DNA of 64,000 bases from Bacillota bacterium (lineage in GTDB: Bacteria; Bacillota; UBA4882; UBA8346), in NCBI GenBank assembly GCA_023392595.1, contig JAEVYU010000029.1, positions 1 through 64,000 of the forward strand, in the 5' to 3' direction. A model generated the notes under the pieces. That model made no database searches. It saw nothing but the letters and a program-made list of their open reading frames with translations, and was not told the origin of the DNA. The position numbers and the translations under genes are program-made. Below, in pieces: positions 52,663 to 61,183 of the stretch (the stretch's first letter is position 1; each line of letters begins with the position of its first letter).

Positions 52663-54279
52663 TTAAGAATAAAGCTTTCGAAACTCTCCGGGTTTGATTC
52701 CGGCATATTTTTTAAAGGTGGCGATAAAATGCTTTTGGTCCAAATAACCGACTTTATTGCATATTTCCGTAATGCTCAGATTCGTTTCCCTTAAAAGCTC
52801 CTTGGCATTGGAAATTCGCACTTCCGTAAGATACTCCAAGAAATTTTTTTCGGTTTCTTTTTTGAAAAGCGCGCTGAAATAAGAAAGGTTAAACCCTAAC
52901 ATTTCACTGATTTCTTCCAGCCCAATCGGTTTCATGTAATTCCTTTGAATATACTCCTTCGCTATCCGGATAGGCCTGTTATCAGCCTGCTTCCTCTGTT
53001 GGATAATAAAATCGATTTGGGTGGCGACTAATAAATTGAGCGATTCAAATAGCTGTTTTCCATCTCTGCAGAGAGACAAACGAATTTTGAATTCCTGATA
53101 GCTTTCCGGAGGAATTTCCACATTATACTGCGCGTTTTTTATAAGGACCACGAACATCTCTCCGGCCGCCAAAACCAATTTATAAATCATACTGCCCTTT
53201 ATTTTTTCATTCGTGGGTACGGCGCTTTCCAAAGAGTCAATCGCCGCTACCGCAGCCTGTAAATCCAGTAATTCGACGGCCTGGGACATCCCCCGCCTGA
53301 AATCACCCAACAGGAATTCCTGCTTCATCAGCATAGATTCCTCAGCGGCAGGCGCTTCTTCAATCATTTTTCCTGTTCCATCCACCAATCTTTGAAACAC
53401 GGTATCCTGGATCGAGCGCAAACATTGAGGCAACTTTCCAACCTCTTCGGTTTGCCTTCCCACGCAGAGTGTAAAAAAAACTTTGTCAAATACGGTTTGT
53501 TGAACCGAAAGTTCCGCCATGAGCCCTTTCAACAAACGGCGCAAAAAAAGACGGTTTTCCAATGGGTAATTCAATAAAACATAGACGATAGTATCTTGGC
53601 AGTAAATTTCAATTTCATAACAACTGTCGCGGATACTGGTATCCAAAATTTTGCCTATTTTTTCATACAGCACCTGAATGCTGTCGGCGTTGTAATTCTC
53701 ATAGGGACAATCGAGCTTAATTGCCGCCAGTTGAAAAATTCCCTTCACAAACTTAAAACAATACCTTTGATTCAGATCCTCAATACTGGCTTTGGCTTCC
53801 CCGGAATCCAACAAAAAATCCACAAACAATTGTTCTCTTTGTTTGCCGGTATCATCCTTGATGCGCAAACGCAGTTGTTCCTGAGCGGATAGTTGTTCGG
53901 CACGACTGAGGCAATGCAAACGGATCCTTTCAAGAGTAGCGGTTAATTCCTCTTTTTTGATCGGCTTTAACAAATAATCGCTAACACCGTACCTGATAGC
54001 GCTTTGGGCATATTCAAAATGTCTGTATCCACTGATGATGATGAACTCGATCGCATCGTTGATCTCCTTAGTCTTCGCGATAAGCTCAATACCGTCATGA
54101 CCCGGCATACGGATATCCGTAATTACCAGGTCCGGCTTTAGTTCTTCAATGCGTTCCAGTGCGTCGATGCCGTTGTATGCTGTCGCCACGACCTCCATAT
54201 CAAAATCTTTCCAATTGACCAATTTGTAGATCAGTGTGCAAACTTTTTCCTCATCATCCGCAATCAGAACCTTGATCAT
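52663..54279 (-). CDS. YesN-type response regulator with AraC DNA-binding domain
   Basis: 538 residues. Receiver domain at 1-120 with VLIADDEEKVC, the phospho-acceptor Asp in LVITDIRMPGHDG and LLKPIKKEE. A long central region follows. The C-terminal AraC domain has two helix-turn-helix units (IGLEEISEMLGFNLSYFSAL; LSITEICNKVGYLDQKHFIA). It should activate the sugar importer operon; the 21 bp-spaced direct repeat at 49936-49967 is a fitting target. The ATG at 54279 has GGAG six bases upstream. A gap of 124 bases separates it from the SIS gene, so it may have a promoter of its own. Confidence 0.93.
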   Translation of the reverse strand: MIKVLIADDEEKVCTLIYKLVNWKDFDMEVVATAYNGIDALERIEELKPDLVITDIRMPGHDGIELIAKTKEINDAIEFIIISGYRHFEYAQSAIRYGVSDYLLKPIKKEELTATLERIRLHCLSRAEQLSAQEQLRLRIKDDTGKQREQLFVDFLLDSGEAKASIEDLNQRYCFKFVKGIFQLAAIKLDCPYENYNADSIQVLYEKIGKILDTSIRDSCYEIEIYCQDTIVYVLLNYPLENRLFLRRLLKGLMAELSVQQTVFDKVFFTLCVGRQTEEVGKLPQCLRSIQDTVFQRLVDGTGKMIEEAPAAEESMLMKQEFLLGDFRRGMSQAVELLDLQAAVAAIDSLESAVPTNEKIKGSMIYKLVLAAGEMFVVLIKNAQYNVEIPPESYQEFKIRLSLCRDGKQLFESLNLLVATQIDFIIQQRKQADNRPIRIAKEYIQRNYMKPIGLEEISEMLGFNLSYFSALFKKETEKNFLEYLTEVRISNAKELLRETNLSITEICNKVGYLDQKHFIATFKKYAGIKPGEFRKLYS

Positions 54280-54403
54280 CGTTCTCTCCATATCCGTCGC
54301 GCCGAATTTTTGTAATGAATCATCAGTATATACATTATCTCACCATTCGTTATGAAGATCAATTTATCGTCGGCTGCCAAGATATTCTCTATCCGTGTGC
54401 CGT

Positions 54404-55066
54404 TTATTCCCCGAAAAATTCTCTTTCAATCATAGCGCAGAGTCCATGATAAACAGGAAGATGATATTCCTGGACTTTAAAAGTTTCCTTAGCCGGAACG
54501 GTAATCGTTACATCGCAAAGGCCGTTCATCATACCGCCGTTTTCACCCGTCAAGCCGATAGTCTGAATTCCCAAGGACCTGGCGACTTTGACGGCATTCA
54601 CCACATTTTTAGAGTTCCCCGAAGTACTAATGCCGATGAATACGTCACCGGCCCGACCGTAGCCGTACACCTGCTGGGCAAAGACCATATCCGGGGCAAC
54701 ATCATTGATGAAAGCGGTTGATAAAGCCGATTGACTTACCAAAGAAATCGCCGGCAGGGCTCGCTGTAAATTAGCCGTAAGATATTGATATTCTTCAGGG
54801 AAAGCTCTTTTGAATCTTTCCTTGTCCGCCTGGGTAGGCTCCCGTTTCAATAAAAAACCTTTCATTAATTCACCGACAATATGCTCGGCATCGGCAGCAC
54901 TGCCGCCATTGCCGCAGATCAACGTTTTACCTCCGTTTGAGTAGCATTGTTGCATGAAATGAAAAGCTGCTAAAATATTTTCTCTGCAAATTTCCAATTT
55001 CGGATAATCTTCAAATAGGTGATTAAAAATCTCTTTTGTTTCATTTCTCATTGGCATCACCCCCAT
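54404..55066 (-). CDS. SIS-domain isomerase (GmhA-like)
   Basis: 220 residues. TLICGNGGSAADAEHIVGEL and FIGISTSGNSKNVVNAVKVA are the two sugar-phosphate loops; MKGFLLKREP and TAFINDVAPDMVFAQQV resemble sedoheptulose-7-phosphate isomerase GmhA. With a ROK kinase next to it and a sugar importer downstream, a catabolic sugar-phosphate role is also possible. GAGG lies seven bases before the ATG, inside the end of the ROK gene. No other heptose genes are in the window, which weakens an LPS-heptose interpretation. Confidence 0.85.
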   Translation of the reverse strand: MGVMPMRNETKEIFNHLFEDYPKLEICRENILAAFHFMQQCYSNGGKTLICGNGGSAADAEHIVGELMKGFLLKREPTQADKERFKRAFPEEYQYLTANLQRALPAISLVSQSALSTAFINDVAPDMVFAQQVYGYGRAGDVFIGISTSGNSKNVVNAVKVARSLGIQTIGLTGENGGMMNGLCDVTITVPAKETFKVQEYHLPVYHGLCAMIEREFFGE

Positions 55067-55068
55067 GA

Positions 55069-56055
55069 TTAAACCTCGCTCCCATCATATGCAGCCACCG
55101 CCAAGGCGGCATAGTCTCCAATTTGTTCTCCCAGTCCGGCCGGGACGATACGGCAAACCTCATTTGTTAAACTCAAGGTCTCCCTGTTAATTACCTGGAT
55201 CATCGGTTCCCACAACAACTCCCGGCATCGGGTAAAAATACTGCCGATAATGATTGCTTCGGGATTTAAGATATCGATTAAGATCGCCAACCCTTGCCCC
55301 AAGTATCGGCCGCAAATTCCGAAGATTTCCAGAGCTAGTTCATCTCCGGCGCGAGCTGCTTCGCTGATAATTTTGGCATTCAAATTCTCCAGTTCATGAA
55401 TACCTGAACAAAAGGACACTTTCTCCCCCATCTGAATTTTTTCGAGAACTTTTATCCTGGCCAATTGAGCCAATCCGCCTCCACTGCAAAAGCCTTCAAA
55501 AGAACCGGATTTACCATAACCTACCGGCCCAAAGCCCGCCATCCGGATGTGTCCGATCTCACCGGCCATGTCATTGGTTCCGCTATATAAGCGGTTATTA
55601 AGAATAAGGCCTGCTCCCATCCCGGTTCCGAACGTTAAAAAAACCAGGTTTTGATAACCCACACCTGCGCCAAAACGCCATTCAGCTAAAGCGCATGCAT
55701 TGGCATCGTTTTGCAGCCGGGTTTGCACACCCCAACGTTGATGAATGATTTCCACAATCTTAATGTTATCCCAACCTACCAAATTAGGCGGCGACATGAT
55801 TACGCCCCGCTTGCTGTCAAGGGGCCCGCCGCAACTAACGCCAAAGCTTTGAATATCGGTGATTTTCAAACTGTTTTTAATTAAAATTTGTTCGACGTTG
55901 ATAAAAATCTGCTGCAAAGTGTAGGTCACCCCACGGGAACTTTCCGTTGGAAACATAACTTTATCAAGAATTTCCGGTTTTTCACCAGTGGATATCCCTC
56001 CCAGGATGACTGCGCATTTTGTTCCGCCGATATCGATTCCGATCCTATGGGACAT
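55069..56055 (-). CDS. ROK family sugar kinase-like protein
   Basis: 328 residues. The ATP site IGIDIGGTKCAVILGG opens the protein, and LQNDANACALAEWRFGAG carries the catalytic Asp. The zinc motif of typical ROK kinases (CxCGxxGCxE) is absent: after EIGHIRM the chain reads GFGPVGYGKSGSFEGFCSGG, keeping the His but not the cysteines, a variant found in a subset of the family. There is no N-terminal HTH, so it is an enzyme rather than a NagC/XylR repressor. The ATG at 56055 has GGGAGG 12 bases upstream; the TTG at 56085 is upstream of that site. It heads the sugar locus. Confidence 0.88.
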   Translation of the reverse strand: MSHRIGIDIGGTKCAVILGGISTGEKPEILDKVMFPTESSRGVTYTLQQIFINVEQILIKNSLKITDIQSFGVSCGGPLDSKRGVIMSPPNLVGWDNIKIVEIIHQRWGVQTRLQNDANACALAEWRFGAGVGYQNLVFLTFGTGMGAGLILNNRLYSGTNDMAGEIGHIRMAGFGPVGYGKSGSFEGFCSGGGLAQLARIKVLEKIQMGEKVSFCSGIHELENLNAKIISEAARAGDELALEIFGICGRYLGQGLAILIDILNPEAIIIGSIFTRCRELLWEPMIQVINRETLSLTNEVCRIVPAGLGEQIGDYAALAVAAYDGSEV

Positions 56056-56495
56056 GATTTCTTTTTGCCTCCCCAAATCAATCAAAGATGAATTTCATTT
56101 CAATCGGTTGCCTATCGCTCTCCATGAAATGATATTTTTACTATAGCCAATTAAAATGCCTTTGTAAATGCCCAAATTATCCGTTAGCTTTCAATCTCCA
56201 AATAATGTCTGTTTCCCGATTACTTCCGGCCATACTGCCGATAAACCACGACGCTCTAAATACCAAGTATTCCCCGGCAGAAAAATAGCGCTTACCCAAA
56301 GGGTCAAGCGCTATTGCGAAGTGGATCCATAGAATTTTTTTCCATACCGGAATAAGATGATCCCTAGAACTCAATCACTCCTTTAACCGAATTCTGTTTA
56401 TCCTTGAGCGAATTTGCCATAGCCGCAGGTATCTCATTAAAATGATAGCTATTTAATGTAAACAATCACTTAGCAGTCGGTTTGGGCATCTATGA
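56056..56495. other. Intergenic stretch between ROK gene and beta-helix remnant
   Basis: About 440 bases. It holds the upstream region of the ROK gene. A minus-strand frame at 56177-56374 ends in SAGEYLVFRASWFIGSMAG and looks like the end of a protein, but has no ribosome site and I do not recognise it. Nothing else is supported. Confidence 0.4.
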
Positions 56496-57002
56496 CGTGC
56501 TATTAACACCAATGGCGCAAGCATCTTCTCAGACAATGCAATCGAAGTGCCAAATAGAGAGAATGTAGTGGTTCAGAATGTATGTATCGTTGAGATTTCG
56601 GCTGGATACGGCCCGCTTGTCGTCATGAACAATATTATTAACGGTACAGGAACCGAAACAAGCACCGGAGTTGGCGGAAAAGGGTATGCCAGGGAGGTTG
56701 TTCTCAATTACCAAAATGGTATGACTAAATTACCGGGTGGTTTAACAGCCAGCGGTATACAACCGACAGACTGTCGTGATGACTGGAACTTTAGACTCCA
56801 AATGCTGGTCAACCAGACGGCGGGATTGAAGGAAGAATGTTACACCAAGGAAACCTGGACAGTATATATTGCTTCCTTACGGACGGCTAACAATATTCTC
56901 GGCGAGGCCACTCCATCAACAGCAGCTATTCGGCAGGCGTATAATGAACTTGATAATGCAATAAACGGCTTAATTAAAAAAAGTGGCCATCACTGCCCAT
57001 AA
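56496..57002 (+). pseudogene. Beta-helix polysaccharide enzyme with FIVAR domain, C-terminal remnant
   Basis: The frame is open from just after a TGA at 56493 to the TAA at 57000-57002, but there is no start codon with a ribosome site (GTG at 56547 is the first candidate). The first part (NGASIFSDNAIEVPNREN, VVMNNIINGTG) reads as the last coils of a right-handed beta-helix. The end (YTKETWTVYIASLRTANNIL, then ATPSTAAIRQAYNELDNAIN) is one FIVAR repeat, a module attached to secreted glycan-active proteins. The N-terminal bulk of the enzyme is gone. It probably derived from a secreted pectin- or glycan-degrading enzyme like the intact one at 61184. Confidence 0.65.
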
Positions 57003-57022
57003 AAAAGAATAGCCCATAAAGA

Positions 57023-57068
57023 GGCTGTTGCAAAATATTTTAAAATGAAATTTCCTTTTGCAACAGCC
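57023..57068. repeat. Perfect 13 bp inverted repeat (terminator or IS-end relic)
   Basis: GGCTGTTGCAAAA (57023-57035) and TTTTGCAACAGCC (57056-57068) are perfect complements around 20 bases. GAGGCTGTTGCAAAA-type ends also occur as terminal repeats of insertion sequences, so this may be a collapsed element. On the plus strand CGTTTTC follows, so it could also end transcription of the remnant before it. Confidence 0.6.
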
Positions 57069-57095
57069 CGTTTTCTCGTATTTGTAAATTCCCAA

Positions 57096-57263
57096 TCAAT
57101 CACCGGATGAGCGCAAGCAGTTCTCCAGGTTCTTTTTGCCGAACGAAATCCGGGTGTCATTCACAACGATGGCTGGAAAACTCATTATAGAATGCTTATT
57201 TCTAAATTCCGGACTTCTGGATATGTCGATCATTTCCGCTTCGATATAAAGGATTTTTGAACT
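57096..57263 (-). pseudogene. Thioredoxin-fold protein, C-terminal remnant
   Basis: The minus strand reads 55 codons from a TAA to the TGA at 57096. The order EAEMIDISRSPEFRNKHSIM, SFPAIVVND (the cis-proline turn) and ISFGKKNLENCLRSSGD is that of the second half of a thioredoxin or glutaredoxin fold. The CxxC active site would be upstream, where only the tail of the next gene exists, so the protein is truncated. The first ATG in the frame would give 45 residues without a ribosome site. Confidence 0.5.
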
Positions 57264-57289
57264 TTAATTTCTCTTTAACGACATTACCT

Positions 57290-58126
57290 TTACCCGTTCA
57301 TTTCCATTACAACCCTATTGAGCCACTCCTTTACCGTTTCCGCAAACAGGCTATCCTGCTCGATTTGAAGATTATGCCCAGCCTTATCCAGCAAAATAAA
57401 GGAAGCTCTGGGGTAGATCTCAATGATTTGCCATAGGTCGCCGTAGCCGACCACGGAATCTTGCCTTCCCGCCAGCATCAGGGTTGGTTTCAGATAGGGT
57501 TTTTCAAGAGCATCCACATTGAAGCTGAAAGGAACATTCTTTCCCAGACAATTTTCCAAAAATGCATAGTCGGCAATCTTCAGACCCGGAAGGATCTCTT
57601 CCTGATAACGCGTCCATACTCGTTTAGTTTGTAATACGTTGATACCTTCTCCTTCGAAATATTTCCTGTCCTCTTCCGTAAGACTATTTAAGAGAGCATC
57701 ATCTTTTTCAAATACCTGAAAGTGAACTCTATTTTCTTTGGGTCTTCCCGGTGTTACCGAAGGACAGATCAAAAGAAGTCCATCCACAAGCGACGGGCGT
57801 TTATTGATAATGCCTCTGGCTAAATAGCCGCCATATGATTCCCCTGCCACCACAAAGCGCTGGTTTGGAATGACTTTATCAATAAAACCAAAAACTAAAT
57901 CAAGCATTTGATCCGAACCGGTTATCCATGGTTCTCCTTTGGTTTTACCCATTCCGGGCAGATCGAAATATATCCGTTTCCATACCGTATCCTTCTCTTG
58001 GAAGACAGGTTCCATGCACCCTTTCATCAATCTGTGGTCCGGGCTCCATCCATGAATCATCAGAATCGGTATACCATCGCCATAGATTTCATAATAAATT
58101 TTTACATCCCGGATTGTGCATTCCAT
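57290..58126 (-). CDS. Alpha/beta-fold hydrolase
   Basis: 278 residues. The oxyanion HG motif lies in ILMIHGWSPDHRLM, the nucleophile elbow is VVAGESYGGYLAR, the acid is near LAGRQDSVVGYGD and the His is in DKAGHNLQIEQ. The triad is therefore complete; esterases, peptidases and lactonases share this fold, and the substrate is open. The ATG at 58126 has GGAGG seven bases upstream. It is the one intact gene between three gene remnants (56496-59003), and no operon partner is present. Confidence 0.88.
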   Translation of the reverse strand: MECTIRDVKIYYEIYGDGIPILMIHGWSPDHRLMKGCMEPVFQEKDTVWKRIYFDLPGMGKTKGEPWITGSDQMLDLVFGFIDKVIPNQRFVVAGESYGGYLARGIINKRPSLVDGLLLICPSVTPGRPKENRVHFQVFEKDDALLNSLTEEDRKYFEGEGINVLQTKRVWTRYQEEILPGLKIADYAFLENCLGKNVPFSFNVDALEKPYLKPTLMLAGRQDSVVGYGDLWQIIEIYPRASFILLDKAGHNLQIEQDSLFAETVKEWLNRVVMEMNG

Positions 58127-58240
58127 CAAACTACCTCCTTTGGGTGAATTTTTTATAGATATTCAAACGCACGTTCGCCCCCATTATATACCATAAACAT
58201 ATGTTCGTAAAGGACTTACGCATTGAAATCATATATCCGA

Positions 58241-58852
58241 TTATATTTCAAACGCCGCCACTGATCGTTTCAAATTATCAGCTATTTGAGACAAATTTTC
58301 AGCCAAAGCCGTTACCTCTTCAACGGAAGCGCTTTGTTCCTCGGAAGTAGCCGAGACCTCTTCCGTACTGGCCATACTTTCCTCCGTGACGGCCGCAATA
58401 TTATGAATGGCGGAAATTACGTTTTCATTGCTCTCCGCCATTTGCCTAGCCGATTTTGCGACAGACTCAATCTGAGTAAGATTGGCCATCAAAGCCCTGA
58501 ATATTTCATTAAACGTTCCAATGGTTTCGGTGGTTAAATTGTGTCCCGTCTTTACTTTCACCTGCTCTTGACCCATGGCCGTCACGGTGCTTTGAGTCCG
58601 GCGTTGCATCTGACTAACCAATTCGGATAGATGTTCAACAACTTTGACCGTTTGAGAAGTATGATTTGCCTGCTCGGCATAGCCTCTAGCCAATTCCTCC
58701 ATGGTGCCAGCCACTAGGGTCGCCGACTTGCCTGTTTCTAAAGAGGCGCTTTTTAAATCTCTGCTGGCAATATATAAAGCTTCAGACTGTTCGTTAATCC
58801 CTTTGACTAACGATCGCAAACCTGCCATCGCCTGATTCAGCCCCTGAACCAT
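58241..58852 (-). pseudogene. Methyl-accepting chemotaxis protein, truncated signalling domain
   Basis: 203 residues forming a long heptad coiled coil with repeated SATSEEQSASVEEVTALAEN near the end, typical of the C-terminal helix of chemotaxis receptors. The sensor, membrane helices and most of HAMP are missing: before the ATG at 58852 the frame reads WDIEING, the end of a HAMP domain, and stops at a TAG at 58885. Directly upstream is an IS200-type transposase piece, so insertion and deletion cut the receptor. Without the membrane part it is unlikely to function as a receptor. Confidence 0.7.
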
Positions 58853-58865
58853 TCCGTTTATTTCG

Positions 58866-59003
58866 ATATCCCATAAATTCTGCTATGCTTATTTTGGGCG
58901 GAATACTCACACACAAATGTACATGGTCCGAACATAATGCTCCTTCAATTATCTCCACATTTTTATATTTGCTGAGCTTTTTTAGGATTTTGCTTACTCT
59001 ATT
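58866..59003 (-). pseudogene. IS200/IS605-type transposase (TnpA) remnant
   Basis: The minus strand encodes RVSKILKKLSKYKNVEIIEG, then SDHVHLCVSIPPKISIAEFM, ending in GY. This is the middle of a Y1 transposase, including the HUH metal site (HVH) but neither the N-terminus nor the catalytic Tyr helix. It continues directly into the end of the chemotaxis receptor gene. A hairpin of IS200 type (59006-59022) borders it. Confidence 0.75.
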
Positions 59004-59005
59004 CT

Positions 59006-59022
59006 CCCCAGCATAGCTGGGG
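59006..59022. mobile_element. IS200-type end hairpin
   Basis: CCCCAGC-ATA-GCTGGGG is a perfect 7-3-7 hairpin followed by GATTAAAGGGGGC. Single-strand-transposing IS200/IS605 elements carry such hairpins near their ends, and the transposase remnant lies immediately beside it. Confidence 0.6.
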
Positions 59023-59066
59023 GATTAAAGGGGGCATTAAATTTCACCCTACCGAAAAACGATGGG

Positions 59067-60299
59067 TCACGTTTTGATCTTTCTTGATAATATCAAATTT
59101 ATCACTGCTATCCCGGTGGCGGCCAGGAAAACATATTGATACCCCAGGTTCACCCATAACAATCCTCCGAAATAAGGTATCGTCATTGCCACAATATGAT
59201 CTAAGCTGGTCCCTGCCGATAAAGTGGGGACCAGGTCATCGGGATCATCGGCAATCTTTTTAACATACGTGGATCTCGCCATTTCCACGGCGTTCATGGA
59301 ATTATCAATAATATAACAGGCCGCAATAACCACCACAGCTATACTAGGATGCACTAAGTCCGCTGCAAAGGCATAGCCCACACAAATGGCAATCAAAACA
59401 ACCGCCTCAGCGGAGAGAACAAACCGCTCTCCAAGTTTGTCAATGGCATTGCCAACCATGGTCCGGGTAAGGATGCTTACCGTAGCGATGATAACGCCCA
59501 AAACGGCAAACACCGGAGGTGTGACCTGAAAAACTTTAATCAGCACCCAAGGTGCAAAGGTCAAAAAAATCTGCTTTCTAGCCCCATTCACCACACTTAA
59601 GATATAAAAAAGAATATACTTTTTCCTAAAAACAAACTTAACCTTCTTCACTGCCGGCTTTCTCGATTTCATCATTTCCAGGAAAATCGCGGCTAAAATA
59701 TAAAAAAACGCGGCAATTACAAAGGCCCATTGATAGGTTAGCCCCTGATACTTAAATCCCACCCAGACAATGGCATAGCCAAGAATTGTTGCCGCCAGAT
59801 TATAGGCATTGAACCGCCCTAACCGCATTCCATACTGTTCCTGCTCGGACAAGGCCATTCCAATCCCCGGCGCCAAAGGCATAAAGATGTGGGTCCCAAG
59901 GCTAAACATCATCATCCATACCAGCATACTTGCAAATGTGGGGGAAAACAGGCCGAGCCCCAACATGCCCAAGGATGCCGCCAGCATTCCCACCACGGCT
60001 AAACGAATGTCCCCCAGGAACGAAAGCAGTCCCAAAACTACCATAATGAAAACTCCCGGCAGTTCCCGGGGAAATTCGACAATTCCCCGGGACTCGGCCG
60101 ATAGTTTATACGTATCACTTAAAAAGTTATTAAAGGTGGTGGAGTTAATTCCGCTGGCGATTCCGGCGCACAGGCCGACAATCAAAAACAACTTGAAATC
60201 CCGGTCATGGACAAAGCGCTTTCCGATTTCCGCCCGGAGCCCTTGGATCATGAATTTGCCATTAACGTGATTTTTAAATAATCTCAGATTCAATTTCAT
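59067..60299 (-). CDS. MFS transporter
   Basis: 410 residues with about 12 membrane helices in two bundles, separated by the basic linker MKSRKPAVKKVKFVFRKK. Segments such as NFLSDTYKLSAESRGIVEFP and RMVGNA-like TRTMVGNAIDKLGERFVLS fall where family loops lie. It should be a secondary transporter in the inner membrane; direction and substrate are not readable. AAAGGG lies seven bases before the ATG. No regulator or enzyme gene accompanies it. Confidence 0.88.
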   Translation of the reverse strand: MKLNLRLFKNHVNGKFMIQGLRAEIGKRFVHDRDFKLFLIVGLCAGIASGINSTTFNNFLSDTYKLSAESRGIVEFPRELPGVFIMVVLGLLSFLGDIRLAVVGMLAASLGMLGLGLFSPTFASMLVWMMMFSLGTHIFMPLAPGIGMALSEQEQYGMRLGRFNAYNLAATILGYAIVWVGFKYQGLTYQWAFVIAAFFYILAAIFLEMMKSRKPAVKKVKFVFRKKYILFYILSVVNGARKQIFLTFAPWVLIKVFQVTPPVFAVLGVIIATVSILTRTMVGNAIDKLGERFVLSAEAVVLIAICVGYAFAADLVHPSIAVVVIAACYIIDNSMNAVEMARSTYVKKIADDPDDLVPTLSAGTSLDHIVAMTIPYFGGLLWVNLGYQYVFLAATGIAVINLILSRKIKT

Positions 60300-61183
60300 T
60301 GATGGTCCCTTTTCCCGTCACGATTCGCTCACCTGGTGGTAGAACATCAATTAATTCCATGAATGTTATTTAAATCCTTCCATAAATTTCAGTGCATGAC
60401 AACATTTTCGCTTAACTTTAATGGAACTTGCAGAACCGGTAAGGGAATCACCGGATCAAACTTGAAAGAGGAAAATTGAATAGATTTTGCCGCCGGTCTT
60501 GGAAAAGGAGGGACCAACCGGGGAGTTGGCGGGTTCTGGGTAAGATGATGTCCCGAAGGGTGTATTTATCTTTCATTCATGAAATGAATTTTTTCCCGAT
60601 TCTCTCCTCAGCCGCGATTTTATTCACGATGGGGGCATATATTGGCATATGGGGGCTAAATCAATATGAGTAAGAGAAAAACTCCCAGGATTCCACAGCT
60701 TAACCGCCATTTCCACAGGCGCTGATTCAACGAATTTCCAAAATTCCTTTCCGTCATCCAATGAATTCATTCTGTCACGGAAATCATTCTTTCTCTTCCG
60801 GGTTTAATGCCCGCCCGGACGCGCCGCCGCTCTTTCATCCTGTAAATCCCGTTCATCCCCAATTCGTTAACCTTTATTTAGGCAAGCTTTCTAAAAAACA
60901 ATCCCAAATCAATCCATTTACTTTCGGAATAGCCCTGATACCTTTGAGAAAGATCGCATTCTTAACAATCAATGACAAATTATCGACATATTTGTTAAAT
61001 ATTGGCAAGAATTGCAAATACAAAAATCACTTAGCGCAATACAATGAATATGTACCATATTTTTCCACAAAAATTTTGCCATCCAGATTCAATCGAAAAA
61101 AATTGAAGAAAGGAGGCATCGGATTCAAACAACCTGTACGGGTTTTTAATGATTAAAAATATTAAAAAGGGAGGTTCTCGGTA
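60300..61183. other. Long intergenic region without a supported gene
   Basis: About 880 bases between the MFS gene and the pectate lyase gene. Frames at 60476-60673 and 60761-61156 have no ribosome site and low-complexity translations. The last 100 bases hold an AAAGGAGG at about 61107 with no start codon behind it and a small AACC...GGGTT hairpin before the lyase gene's own ribosome site. Regulatory elements for the lyase may lie here, but none can be named. Confidence 0.5.

Noticed and set aside
54404..55066. LPS heptose biosynthesis (gmhA) as a firm call
   Set aside because: No other heptose genes are present and the gene lies in a sugar uptake locus, so only a SIS isomerase is claimed.
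56177..56374. 65-codon minus-strand frame as a gene
   Set aside because: No ribosome site; the end looks protein-like but cannot be assigned.
60476..61156. Two plus-strand frames in the long gap before the pectate lyase
   Set aside because: No usable ribosome sites and low-complexity translations; unlikely to be genes.
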